A stretch of 64,000 nucleotides of DNA. It comes from Hyperoodon ampullatus (lineage: Eukaryota; Chordata; Mammalia; Artiodactyla; Ziphiidae). The first letter of the stretch is position 1; each line of letters opens with the position of its first letter. The translations under genes were made by a program, and so were the position numbers. The notes under the pieces are model-generated. The model did not search any database. It saw only the letters and a program-made list of their open reading frames with translations, and had not been told where the DNA came from. This document shows positions 1 through 11,718 of this stretch, one piece after another. The stretch is taken from the NCBI GenBank assembly GCA_949752795.1, contig CATKHW010000060.1, positions 248,001 through 312,000 of the forward strand. The letters run 5' to 3'.

Positions 1-501
1 ATATCCCTCAGCCATGAAATCAATGTCATAAGACCAGTAGCAGCAAAATGGGTGCATTCAGGTACGATGATTCTAAGTGAAATAAGTCACACAGAAAAAG
101 AAACTTATCATAAGATATCACTTATGAAGATCCTGTAAACATGGCTACACTTGAACTGAGTTAGGAAAGAGAACAGTGTCTCACATTTAGAAAACACTCT
201 TATACCTGCTTAAGGGGGAAGGAGAGGTGGGGTGATGCATAAAACCAGAGTTTGATATAAGCACAGGTACCGTTCCAAAAACCAACTATGGAATAGACAA
301 GACCTACACCGTCCTCAGCGAAAGGGACTCCAAACCCCATATTTCCCGCAGAGGAAAATATCTGACTAGTAAGAATCTTAAAACCTATGTATTGATATGT
401 CTCCGTAAGGGAATCAAGTGTGTCTAGACTGGCATAAACATGGCAGCGAGAATCAGCTCAAACCCACTATAAAAAGGAATTTCAAAAACAAAACAAAAAA
501 A
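1..501 (+). mobile_element. LINE-1 3' end relic, cut by window start
   Basis: The window opens inside the relic ORF2, at the segment matching L1 ATGGAATACTACTCAGCC. It runs through the ORF2 end (stop TAA at 136-138) and the 3' UTR to the A-rich tail at 484-501. The ~540 bp of unrecognised sequence follows directly. Confidence 0.85.
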
Positions 502-1274
502 CTGGGAAATTCTTTGCAATTCAATCAGGGTCTCTGATGAAAGCTGGAATGACCCTATCTACAACGACAGCTGGATGTGGCATAAGGAGGGACACTTGGG
601 ACTGAGACGATTGGTGAGATTGGGTGAGCAAATGCAGACCCTTTAAAGCAATAATGCATGGCACCCATTCCATGGGTCCGAACTCTCCAGGTTGAAGGGA
701 ATATTACTACAGCTATAACATGTTCGGGAAACCTAGAGAACGGACACACTGTGAATACGAAAGGTTTCTAAAACTCAATGAATAGTCCCTCTCCTGGTGC
801 TCCAGTTTGACTTTCCGTCTGCTTTACTATCAACCGCCCAACTTGGAGAGACAGCCCCTTTAACCTCTTGGTTCGCACAGGTTGCCAATTTGGCAGAGGA
901 TGAAAGGGAAGAGGGAGAACCAATGAGAGAGTAGCTGTTAGGCATTTGGACGGGCACATATCACTGTAATTTCCCGGCAGGAAGAAGAATTAACCAAATT
1001 CTCAGCCACCCACCGGGAACCAGTATAGGTCCTGAACCAAAATTTTGGACTTGCGGTCAGCTCACCAAAAACGAGTTGAAAAATGGAGCTCAGGGGCACA
1101 GCAATTCACAAACTGGCCGAGTAATAAAGGACAACTATCGTCCAAAAATCTGTTGAGGGAAGGCAACGAGGCGGACTTGAAAGCGAGGCAGAATAGCAGG
1201 AAACAGATTTCAAGAGGTACGTTGGAATCGCCTTTAAAGCACAGGAAGAGGGGCACAACTTCGACAATGATGCA

Positions 1275-1311
1275 CTTGGCCAAAAAGGGCGTATGCGTTT
1301 TCTCCTGAATC
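1275..1311 (+). other. Deletion junction: right palindrome arm lost (unit 1)
   Basis: The left arm runs to TCCTGAAT (1275-1310) and continues directly into CTGCACTACAAAG. Sixty bases present in full-length units, from ATATTCAGG to ATGCAAAT, are missing. The bases AAT occur at both ends of the missing segment, so the break is at a 3-bp microhomology. Confidence 0.95.
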
Positions 1312-1679
1312 TGCACTACAAAGAAGTATCATTTCCCACCGGTCAAAAGGGACATCCACAAAATGTGTAAGAACAAGAAAGGCAAGACAGGCCCTGGAGA
1401 ACAGGGAGCCTTGTTATGCTGATGGGCGGGATGTAAATTGCCAACTGCCTCTCTGGAGGAGTGCATTCTGTTCCCTAAAACAAGTAAAGAACAGAGCTAC
1501 AGAGCCAAGGGCACTACCAGTCTAGGGAATATACCTTGGGAAAACTGAAAATCAATAAGACAGAGCCACCCCAAAATTTAGGGCTGCACTGCATACAAGG
1601 ACCTCAACTTGGATACACCTTAAGTATCCCAGAAAATATAAACATGGTTCAAAAAATTGTGGTACTTACGTACGATGGA

Positions 1680-3418
1680 ATATCCCTCAGCCATGAAATC
1701 AATGTCATAAGACCAGTAGCAGCAAAATGGGTGCATTCAGGTACGATGATTCTAAGTGAAATAAGTCACACAGAAAAAGAAACTTATCATAAGATATCAC
1801 TTATGAAGATCCTGTAAACATGGCTACACTTGAACTGAGTTAGGAAAGAGAACAGTGTCTCACATTTAGAAAACACTCTTATACCTGCTTAAGGGGGAAG
1901 GAGAGGTGGGGTGATGCATAAAACCAGAGTTTGATATAAGCACAGGTACCGTTCCAAAAACCAACTATGGAATAGACAAGACCTACACCGTCCTCAGCGA
2001 AAGGGACTCAAAACCCCATATTTCCCGCAGAGGAAAATATCTGACTAGTAAGAATCTTAAAACCTATGTATTAATATGTCTCCATAAGGGAATCAAGTGT
2101 GTCTAGACTGGCATAAACATGGCAGCGAGAATCAGCTCAAACCCACTATAAAAAGGAATTTCAAAAACAAAACAAAAAAACTGGGAAATTCTTTACAATT
2201 CCTTCAAGGTCTCTGATGAAAGCTGGAATGACCCTATCTACAACGACAGCTGGATGTGGCATAAGGAGGGACACTTGGGACTGAGACGATTGGTCAGATT
2301 GGGTGAGCAAATGCAGACCCTTTAAAGCAATAATGCATGGCACCCATTCCATGGGTCCGAACTCTCCAGGTTGAAGGGAATATTACTACAGCTATAACAT
2401 GTGCGGGAAACCTAGAGAACAGACACACTGTGAACACGAAAGGTTTCTAAAACTCAACGAATAGTCCCTCTCCTGGTGCTCTGGTTTGACTTTCCGTCTG
2501 CTTTACTATCAACCTCCCAACTTGGAGAGACAGCCCCTTTAACCTCTTGGTTCGCACAGGTTGCCAATTTGGCAGAGGATGAAAGGGAAGAGGGAGAACC
2601 AATGAGAGAGTAGCTGTTAGGCATTTGGACGGGCACATATCACTGTAATTTCCCGGCAGGAAGAAGAATTAACCAAATTCTCAGCCACCCACTGGGAACC
2701 AGTATAGGTCCTGAACCAAAATTTTGGACTTGCGGTCAGCTCACCAAAAACGAGTTGAAATTTGGAGCTCAGGGGCACAGCAATTCACAAACTGGCCGAG
2801 TAATAAAGGACAACTATCGTCCAAAAATCTGTTGAGGGAAGGCAACGAGGCGGACTTGAAAGCGAGGCACAATAGCAGGAAACAGATTTCAAGAGGTACG
2901 TTGGAATCGCCTTTAAAGCACACGAAGAGGGGCACAACTTCGACAATGATGCATTTGGCCAAAAAGGGCGTATGCGTTTTCTCCTGAATATATTCAGGAG
3001 AAAACGCATACGCCCTTTTTGGACAAGCAAGCAAGCGGGCAATGCAAATCTGCACTACAAAGAAGTATCACTTCCCACCGGTCAAAAGGGACATCCACAA
3101 AATGTGTAAGAACAAGAAAGGCAAGACAGGCCCTGGAGAACAGGGAGCCTTGTTATGCTGATGGGTGGGATGTAAATTGCCAACTGCCTCTCTGGAGGAG
3201 TGCATTCTGTTCCCTAAAACAAGTAAAGAACAGAGCTACAGAGCCAAGGGCACTACCAGTCTAGGGAATATACCTTGGGAAAACTGAAAATCAATAAGAC
3301 AGAGCCACCCCAAAATTTAGGGCTGCACTGCATACAAGGACCTCAACTTGGATACACCTTAAGTATCCCAGAAAATATAAACATGGTTCAAAAAATTGTG
3401 GTACTTACGTACGATGGA
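1680..3418 (+). repeat. Satellite unit 2
   Basis: Length 1,739 bp. The palindrome at 2954-3027 has two mismatched outer pairs (TTTGGCC on the left, GGACAAG on the right). It carries CCTTCAAGG, GCACAATAG, CACACGAAG and GGGTGGG, the set also seen in units 9 and 11. AAATTTGGAG near 2758 is private to this unit. Confidence 0.97.
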
Positions 3419-5155
3419 ATATCCCTCAGCCATGAAATCAATGTCATAAGACCAGTAGCAGCAAAATGGGTGGATTCAGGTACGATGATTCTAAGTGAAA
3501 TAAGTCACACAGAAAAAGAAACTTATCATAAGATATCACTTATGAAGATCCTGTAAACATGGCTACACTTGAACTGAGTTAGGAAAGAGAACAGTGTCTC
3601 ACATTTAGAAAACACTCTTATACCTGCTTAAGGGGGAAGGAGAGGTGGGGTGATGCATAAAACCAGAGTTTGATATAAGCACAAGTACCGTTCCAAAAAC
3701 CAACTATGGAATAGACAAGACCTACACCGTCCTCAGCGAAAGGGACTCCAAACCCCATATTTCCCGCAGAGGAAAATATCTGACTAGTAAGAATCTTAAA
3801 ACCTATGTATTGATATGTCTCCGTAAGGGAATCAAGTGTGTTTGACTGGCATAAACATGGCAGCGAGAATCAGCTCAAACCCACTATAAAAAGGAATTTC
3901 AAAAACAAAACAAAAAAACTGGGAAATTCTTTACAATTCCTTCAGGGTCTCTGATGAAGGCTGGAATGACCCTATCTACAATGACAGCTGGATGTGGCAT
4001 AAGGAGGGACACTTGGGACTGAGACGATTGGTGAAATTGGGTGAGCAAATGCAGACCCTTTAAAGCAATAATGCATGGCATCCATTCCATGGGTCCGAAC
4101 TCTCCAGGTTGAAGGGAATATTACTACAGCTATAACATGTGCGGGAAACCTAGAGAACGGACACACTGTGAATACGAAAGGTTTCTAAAACTCAACGCAT
4201 AGTCCTTCTCCTGGTGCTCCGGTTTGACTTTCCGTCTGCTTTACTATCAACCTCCCAACTTGGAGAGACAGCCCCTTTAACCTCTTGGTTCGCACAGGTT
4301 GCCAATTTGGCAGAGGATGAAAGGGAAGAGGGAGAACCAATGAGAGAGTAGCTGTTAGGCATTTGGACGGGCACATATCACTGTAATTTCCCGGCAGGAA
4401 GAAGAATTAACCAAATTCTCAGCCACCCACCGGGAACCAGTATAGGTCCTGAACCAAAATTTTGGACTTGCGGTCAGCTCACCAAAAACGAGTTGAAAAA
4501 TGGAGCTCAGGGGCACAGCAATTCACAAACTGGCCGAGTAATAAAGGACAACTATCGTCCAAAAATCTGTTGAGGGAAGGCAACGAGGCGGACTTGAAAG
4601 CGAGGCAGAATAGCAGGAAACAGATTTCAAGAGGTACGTTGGAATCGCCTTTAAAGCACAGGAAGAGGGGCACAACTTCGACAATGATGCACTTGGCCAA
4701 AAAGGGCGTATGCGTTTTCTCCTGAATATATTCAGGAGAAAACGCATACGCCCTTTTTGGCCAAGCAAGCAAGCGGGCAATGCAAATCTGCACTACAAAG
4801 AAGTATCACTTCCCACCGGTCAAAAGGGACATCCACAAAATGTGTAAGAACAAGAAAGGCAAGATAGGCCCTGGAGAACAGGGAGCCTTGTTAGGCTGAT
4901 GGGCGGGATGTAAATTGCCAACTGCCTCTCTGGAGGAGTGCATTCTGTTCCCTAAAACAAGTAAAGAACAGAGCTACAGAGCCAAGGGCACTACCAGTCT
5001 AGGGAATATACCTTGGGAAAACTGAAAATCAATAAGACAGAGCCACCCCAAAATTTAGGGCTGCACTGCATACAGGGACCTCAACTTGGATACACCTTAA
5101 GTATCCCAAAAATATAAACATGGTTCAAAAAATTGTGGTACTTACGTACGATGGA
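3419..5155 (+). repeat. Satellite unit 3 (1,737 bp)
   Basis: Two single-base losses: one in TGTGTTTGACTGG near 3840 and one in CCCAAAAATATAAAC near 5107. The second breaks the long relic ORF2 frame, the only such break at the 36 unit junctions. The palindrome at 4692-4765 is perfect. CAATGACAG and GGCATCCA place it with units 10, 12 and 13. Confidence 0.97.
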
Positions 5156-6894
5156 ATATCCCTCAGCCATGAAATCAATGTCATAAGACCAGTAGCAGCA
5201 AAATGGGTGGATTCAGGTACGATGATTCTAAGTGAAATAAGTCACACAGAAAAAGAAACTTATCATAAGATATCACTTATGAAGATCCTGTAAACATGGC
5301 TACACTTGAACTGAGTTAGGAAAGAGAACAGTGTCTCACATTTAGAAAACACTCTTATACCTGCTTAAGGGGGAAGGAGAGGTGGGGTGATGCATAAAAC
5401 CAGAGTTTGATATAAGCACAGGTACCGTTCCAAAAACCAACTATGGAATAGACAAGACCTACACCGTCCTCAGTGAAAGGGACTCAAAACCCCATATTTC
5501 CCGCAGAGGAAAGTATCTGACTAGTAAGAATCTTAAAACCTATGTATTGATATGTCTCCGTAAGGGAATCAAGTGTGTCTAGACTGGCATAAACATGGCA
5601 GCGAGAATCAGCTCAAACGCACTATAAAAAGGAATTTCAAAAACAAAACAAAAAAACGGGGAAATTCTTTACAATTCCTTCAGGGTCTCTGATGAAAGCT
5701 GGAATGACCCTATCTACAACGACAGCTGGATGTGGCATAAGGAGGGACACTTGGGACTGAGACGATTGGTGAGATTGGGTGAGCAAATGCAGACCCTTTA
5801 AAGCAATAATGCATGGCACCCATTCCATGGGTCTGAACTCTCCAGGTTGAAGGGAATATTACTACAGCTATAACATGTGCGGGAAACCTAGAGAACGGAC
5901 ACACTGTGAATACGAAAGGTTTCTAAAACTCAACGAATAGTCCCTCTCCTGGTGCTCCGGTTTGACTTTCTGTCTGCTGTACTATCAACCTCCTAACTTG
6001 GAGAGACAGCCCCTTTAACCTCTTGGTTCGCACAGGTTGCCAATTTGGCAGAGGATGAAAGGGAAGAGGGAGAACCAATGAGAGAGTAGCTGTTAGGCAT
6101 TTGGACGGGCACATATCACTGTAATTTCCCGGCAGGAAGAAGAATTAACCAAATTCTCAGCCACCCACTGGGAACCAGTATAGGTCCTGAACCAAAATTT
6201 TGGACTTGCGGTTAGCTCTCCAAAATCGAGTTGAAAAATGGAGCTCAGGGACACAGCAATTCACAAACGGGCCGAGTAATAAAGGACACCTATCGTCCAA
6301 AAATCTGTTGACGGAAGGCAACGAGGCGGACTTGAAAGCGAGGCAGAATAGCAGGAAACAGATTTCAAGAGGTACGTTGGAATCGCCTTTAAAGCACAGG
6401 AAGAGGGGCACAACTTCGACAATGATGCACTTGGCCAAAAAGGGCGTATGCGTTTTCTCCTGAATATATTCAGGAGAAAACGCATACGACCTTTTTGGCC
6501 AAGCAAGCAAGCGGGCAATGCAAATCTGCACTACAAAGAAGTATCACTTCCCACCGGTCAAAAGGGACATCCACAAAATGTGTAAGAACAAGAAAGGCAA
6601 GACAGGCCCTGGAGAACAGGGAGCCTTGTTATGCTGATGGGCGGGATGTAAATTGCCAACTGCCTCTCTGGAGGAGTGCATTCTGTTCCCTAAAACAAGT
6701 AAAGAACAGAGCTACAGAGCCAAGGGCACTACCAGTATAGGGAATATACCTTGGGAAAACTGAAAATCAATAAGACAGAGCCACCCCAAAATTTAGGGCT
6801 GCACTGCATACAAGGACCTCAACTTGGATACACCTTAAGTATCCCAGAAAATATAAACATGGTTCAAAAAATTGTGGTACTTACGTACGATGGA
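5156..6894 (+). repeat. Satellite unit 4
   Basis: Length 1,739 bp. The palindrome at 6430-6503 has one mismatch (CATACGACC in the right arm). An unusual cluster of private substitutions lies between about 6210 and 6315 (GGTTAGCTCTCC, ACGGGCCGAG, GACACCTATC, TTGACGG). CAGTGAAAGG with AAGTATCTG is shared only with unit 5. Confidence 0.97.
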
Positions 6895-8631
6895 ATATCC
6901 CTCAGCCATGAAATCAATGTCATAAGACCAGTAGCAGCAAAATGGGTGCATTCAGGTACGATGATTCTAAGTGAAATAAGTCACACAGAAAAAGAAACTT
7001 ATCATAAGATATCACTTATGAAGATCCTGTAAACATGGCTACACTTGAACTGAGTTAGGAAAGAGAACAGTGTCTCACATTTAGAAAACACTCTTATACC
7101 TGCTTAAGGGGGAAGGAGAGGTGGGGTGATGCATAAAACCAGAGTTTGATATAAGCACAGGTACCGTTCCAAAAACCAACTATGGAATAGACAAGACCTA
7201 CACCGTCCTCAGTGAAAGGGACTCAAAACCCCATATTTCCCGCAGAGGAAAGTATCTGACTAGTAAGAATCTTAAAACCTATGTATTGATATGTCTCCGT
7301 AAGGGAATCAAGTGTGTCTAGACTGGCATAAACATGGCAGCGAGAATCAGCTCAAACCCACTATAAAAAGGAATTTCAAAAACAAAACCAAAAAACTGGG
7401 AAATTCTTTACAATTCCTTCAGGGTCTCTGATGAAAGCTGGAATGACCCTATCTACAACGACAGCTGGATGTGGCATAAGGAGGGACACTTGGGACTGAG
7501 ACGATTGGTGAGATTGGGTGAGCAAATGCAGACCCTTTAAAGCAATAATGCATGGCACCCATTCCATGAGTCCGAACTCTCCAGGTTGAAGGGAATATTT
7601 CTACAGCTATAACATGTGCGGGAAACCTAGAGAACGGACACACTGTGAATACGAATGGTTTCTAAAACTCAAAAATAGTCCCTCTCCTGGTGCTCCGGTT
7701 TGACTTTCCGTCTGCTTTACTATCAACCTCCCAACTTGGAGAGACAGCCCCTTTAACCTCTTGGTTCGCACAGGTTGCCAATTTGGCAGAGGATGAAAGG
7801 GAAGAGGGAGAACCAATGACAGAGTAGCTGTTAGGCATTTGGACGGGCACATATCACTGTAATTTCCCGGCAGGAAGAAGAATTAACCAAATTCTCAGCC
7901 ACCCACCGGGAACCAGTATAGGTCCTGAACCAAAATTTGGGACTTGCGGTCAGCTCACCAAAAACGAGTTGAAAAATGGAGCTCAGGGGCACAGCAATTC
8001 ACAAACTGGCCGAGTAATAAAGGACAACTATCGTCCAAAAATCTGTTGAGGGAAGGCAACGAGGCGGACTTGAAAGCGAGGCAGAATAGCAGGAAACAGA
8101 TTTAAGAGGTACGTTGGAATCGCCTTTAAAGCACAGGAAGAGGGGCACAACTTCGACAATGATGCACTTAGCCAAAAAGGGCGTATGCGTTTTCTCCTGA
8201 ATATATTCAGGAGAAAACGCATACGCCCTTTTTGGCCAAGCAAGCAAGCGGGCAATGCAAATCTGCACTACAAAGAAGTATCACTTCCCACCGGTCAAAA
8301 GGGACATCCACAAAATGTGTAAGAACAAGAAAGGCAAGACAGGCCCTGGAGAACAGGGAGCCTTGTTATGCTGATGGGCGGGATGTAAATTGCCAACTGC
8401 CTCTCTGGAGGAGTGCATTCTGTTCCCTAAAACAAGAAAAGAACAGAGCTACAGAGCCAAGGGCACTACCAGTCTAGGGAATATACCTTGGGAAAACTGA
8501 AAATCAATAAGACAGAGCCACCCCAAAATTTAGGACTGCACTGCATACAAGGACCTCAACTTGGATACACCTTAAGTATCCCAGAAAATATAAACATGGT
8601 TCAAAAAATTGTGGTACTTACGTACGATGGA
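6895..8631 (+). repeat. Satellite unit 5 (1,737 bp)
   Basis: Two single-base losses: CTCAAAAATAG near 7668 and GATTTAAGAGG near 8099. The palindrome at 8167-8240 has one mismatch (CTTAGCC in the left arm). It has the GTGCATTC form at offset 54, and GACAGAGTAG as in units 7 and 14. Confidence 0.97.
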
Positions 8632-10370
8632 ATATCCCTCAGCCATGAAATCAATGTCATAAGACCAGTAGCAGCAAAATGGGTGGATTCAGGTACGATG
8701 ATTCTAAGTGAAATAAGTCACACAGAAAAAGAAACTTATCATAAGATATCACTTATGAAGATCCTGTAAACATGGCTACACTTGAACTGAGTTAGGAAAG
8801 AGAACAGTGTCTCACATTTAGAAAACACTCTTATACCTGCTTAAGGGGGAAGGAGAGGTGGGGTGATGCATAAAACCAGAGTTTGATATAAGCACAGGTA
8901 CCGTTCCAAAAACCAACTATGGAATAGACAAGACCTACACCGTCCTCAGTGAAAGGGACTCAAAACCCCATATTTCCCGCAGAGGAAAATATCTGACTAG
9001 TAAGAATCTTAAAACCTATGTATTGATATGTCTCCGTAAGGGAATCAAGTGTGTCTAGACTGGCATAAACATGGCAGCGAGAATCAGCTCAAACCCACTA
9101 TAAAAAGGAATTTCAAAAACAAAGCAAAAAAACTGGGAAATTCTTTACAATTCCTTCAGTGTCTCTGATGAAAGCTGGAATGACCCTATCTACAACGACA
9201 GCTGGATGTGGCATAAGGAGGGACACTTGGGACTGAGACGATTGGTGAGATTGGGTGAGCAAATGCAGACCCTTTAAAGCAATAATGCATGGCACCCATT
9301 CCATGGGTCCGAACTCTCCAGGTTGAAGGGAATATTACTACAGCTATAACATGTGCGGGAAACCTAGAGAACAGACACACTGTGAATACGAAAGTTTTCT
9401 AAAACTCAACGCATAGTCCCTCTCCTGGTGCTCTGGTTTGACTTTCCGTCTGCTTTACTATCAACCTCCCAACTTGGAGAGACAGCCCCTTTAACCTCTT
9501 GGTTTGCACAGGTTGCCAATTTGGCAGAGGATGAAAGGGAAGAGGGAGAACCAATGAGAGAGTAGCTGTTAGGCATTTGAACGGGCACATATCACTGTAC
9601 TTTCCCGGCAGGAAGAAGAATTAACCAAATTCTCAGACACCCACCGGGAACCAGTATAGGTCCTGAACCAAAATTTTGGACTTGCGGTCAGCTCACCAAA
9701 AACGAGTTGAAAAATGGAGCTCAGGGGCACAGCAATTCACAAACTGGACGAGTAATAAAGGACAACTATCGTCCAAAAATCTGTTGAGGGAAGGCAACGA
9801 GGCGGACTTGAAAGCGAGGCACAATAGCAGGAAACAGATTTCAAGAGGTACGTTGGAATCGCCTTTAAAGCACAGGAAGAGGGGCACAACTTCGACAATG
9901 ATGCACTTGGCCAAAAAGGGCGTATGCGTTTTCTCCTGAATATATTCAGGAGAAAACGCATACGCCCTTTTTGGCCAAGCAAGCAAGCGGGCAATGCAAA
10001 TCTGCACTACAAAGAAGTATCACTTCCCACCGGTCAAAAGGGACATCCACAAAATGTGTAAGAACAAGAAAGGCAAGACAGGCCCTGGAGAACAGGGAGC
10101 CTTGTTATGCTGATGGGCGGGATGTAAATTGCCAACTGCCTCTCTGGAGGAGTGCATTCTGTTCCCTAAAACAAGTAAAGAACAGAGCTACAGAGCCAAG
10201 GGCACTACCAGTCTAGGGAATATACCTTGGGAAAACTGAAAATCAATAAGACAGAGCCACCCCAAAATTTAGGGCTGCACTGCATACAAGGACCTCAACT
10301 TGGATACACCTTAAGTATCCCAGAAAATATAAACATGGTTCAAAAAATTGTGGTACTTACGTATGATGGA
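8632..10370 (+). repeat. Satellite unit 6
   Basis: Length 1,739 bp with a perfect palindrome at 9906-9979. Private changes include TGTACTTTCC near 9596, AGACACCC near 9635 and TGGACGAG near 9744. GCACAATAG is shared with units 2, 9, 11, 35 and 37. Confidence 0.97.
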
Positions 10371-10853
10371 ATATCCCTCAGCCATGAAATCAATGTCATA
10401 AGACCAGTAGCAGCAAAATGGGTGGATTCAGGTACGATGATTCTAAGTGAAATAAGTCACACAGAAAAAGAAACTTATCATAAGATATCACTTATGAAGA
10501 TCCTGTAAACATGGCTACACTTGAACTGAGTTAGGAAAGAGAACAGTGTCTCACATTTAGAAAACACTCTTATACCTGCTTAAGGGGGAAGGAGAGGTGG
10601 GGTGATGCATAAAACCAGAGTTTGATATAAGCACAGGTACCGTTCCAAAAACCAACTATGGAATAGACAAGACCTACACCGTCCTCAGCGAAAGGGACTC
10701 CAAACCCCATATTTCCCGCAGAGGAAAATATCTGACTAGTAAGAATCTTAAAACCTATGTATTGATATGTCTCCGTAAGGGAATCAAGTGTGTCTAGACT
10801 GGCATAAACATGGCAGCGAGAATCAGCTCAAACCCAGTATAAAAAGGAATTTC

Positions 10854-10871
10854 AAAAACAAAACAAAAAAA
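10854..10871 (+). repeat. A-rich tail of the LINE-1 relic (reference)
   Basis: An A tract interrupted by two C (AAAAACAAAACAAAAAAA) directly after the 3' UTR sequence ACCCAGTATAAAAAGGAATTT. This is where an L1 poly(A) tail is expected, and it marks the 3' boundary of the mobile element. It is almost invariant across units at offset 483-500. Exceptions: an A-to-C-shifted form in units 5 and 9, and a purer A run in unit 14. Confidence 0.8.
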
Positions 10872-11414
10872 CGGGGAAATTCTTTACAATACCTTCAGGG
10901 TCTCTGATGAAAGCTGGAATGACCCTATCTACAACAACAGCTGGATGTGGCATAAGGAGGGACACTTGGGACTGAGACGATTGGTGAGATTGGGTGAGCA
11001 AATGCAGACCCTTTAAAGCAATAATGCATGGCACACATTCCATGGGTCCGAACTCTCCAGGTTGAAGGGAATATTACTACAGCTATAACATGTGCGGGAA
11101 ACGTAGAGAACGGACACACTGTGAATACGAAAGGTTTCTAAAACTCAACGCATAGTCCCTCTCCTGGTGCTCCGGTTTGACTTTCCGTCTGCTTTACTAT
11201 CAACCTCCCAACTTGGAGAGACAGCCCCTTTAACCTCTTGGTTCGCACAGGTTGCCAATTTGGCAGAGGATGAAAGGGAAGAGGGAGAACCAATGACAGA
11301 GTAGCTGTTAGGCATTTGGACGGGCACATAGCACTGTAATTTCCCGGCAGGAAGAAGAATTAACCAAATTCTCAGCCACCCACCGGGAACCAGTATAGGT
11401 CCTGAACCAAAATT

Positions 11415-11678
11415 TTGGACTTGCGGTCAGCTCACCAAAAACGAGTTGAAAAATGGAGCTCAGGGGCACAGCAATTCACAAACTGGCCGAGTAATAAAGG
11501 ACAACTATCGTCCAAAAATCTGTTGAGGGAAGGCAACGAGGCGGACTTGAAAGCGAGGCAGAATAGCAGGAAACAGATTTCAAGAGGTACGTTGGAATCG
11601 CCTTTAAAGCACAGGAAGAGGGGCACAACTTCGACAATGATGCACTTGGCCAAAAAGGGCGTATGCGTTTTCTCCTGA
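11415..11678 (+). pseudogene. Relic of LINE-1 ORF2, upstream segment
   Basis: An 87-codon open stretch in the original ORF2 frame. From residue 21 it aligns with the ORF2p region just before the C-terminal cysteine cluster, and its end (HLAKKGVC) aligns with the MANKHMKRC region. It stops inside the left palindrome arm. Codons 1-20 align only weakly. The same stretch is present in nearly all units at offset 1044, sometimes interrupted by single-base losses (units 5, 10 and 12). It has no plausible start context, and its conservation follows from array homogenisation. Confidence 0.7.
11587..11603 (+). other. Degenerate CENP-B-box-like 17-mer (reference copy)
   Basis: GTACGTTGGAATCGCCT resembles the CENP-B box YTTCGTTGGAARCGGGA around the shared CGTTGGAA core. 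It matches six of the nine bases usually considered essential (T2, C4, G5, A10, C13, G14), but lacks T3 and the last two G of CGGG. It is present in all units at about offset 1216. Units 20, 21, 27 and 30 further lose the second CpG (AATTGCC). It lies in the L1-derived part, so the likeness may be chance. Binding by CENP-B is doubtful. Confidence 0.25.
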
Positions 11679-11718
11679 ATATATTCAGGAGAAAACGCAT
11701 ACGCCCTTTTTGGCCAAG
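11645..11718. repeat. 74-bp perfect palindrome (reference copy)
   Basis: Two 37-nt arms meet with no spacer: the left arm runs from CTTGGCCAAAAAGGGCG to TCCTGAATA, and the right arm is its exact reverse complement, starting TATTCAGGAG and ending TTTTTGGCCAAG. The same structure is at offset 1274-1347 of every full-length unit (one or two bases earlier where a unit has upstream losses). It is perfect in units 3, 6, 7, 9, 11, 14, 15, 16, 18, 20-24, 26, 29, 32, 34, 36 and 37, and perfect over 72 bp in unit 19. It has one or two mismatched pairs in units 2, 4, 5, 10, 12, 13, 17, 25, 27, 28, 30, 31, 33 and 35, and is half deleted in units 1 and 8. It could extrude as a cruciform, or fold as a hairpin in RNA; neither is shown here. 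Confidence 0.97.

Larger units (their letters stand above)
1..1679 (+). repeat. Satellite unit 1 (short form, 60-bp deletion)
   Basis: This 1,679-bp unit keeps only the left palindrome arm (1275-1310) and then jumps to CTGCACTAC. It shares a distinctive haplotype with unit 8: TTGCAATTCAATCAGG near 513, GTTCGGGAA near 722, CTCAATGAATAG near 774 and CTCCAGTTTG near 799. It has the GTGCATTC form at offset 54. Confidence 0.97.

Noticed and set aside
11240..11255. Possible Pol III B box (GGTTCGCACAGG) in each unit
   Set aside because: It misses the A after GGTTCG and the CC end, and I see no A box at a suitable distance. Units 6, 16 and 17 break it further.
11250..11264. Near-palindrome TTGCCAATTTGGCAG as an NF-I or CCAAT-type site
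   Set aside because: The half-sites face the wrong way for NF-I and a CCAAT pentamer is expected by chance; no promoter context is present.
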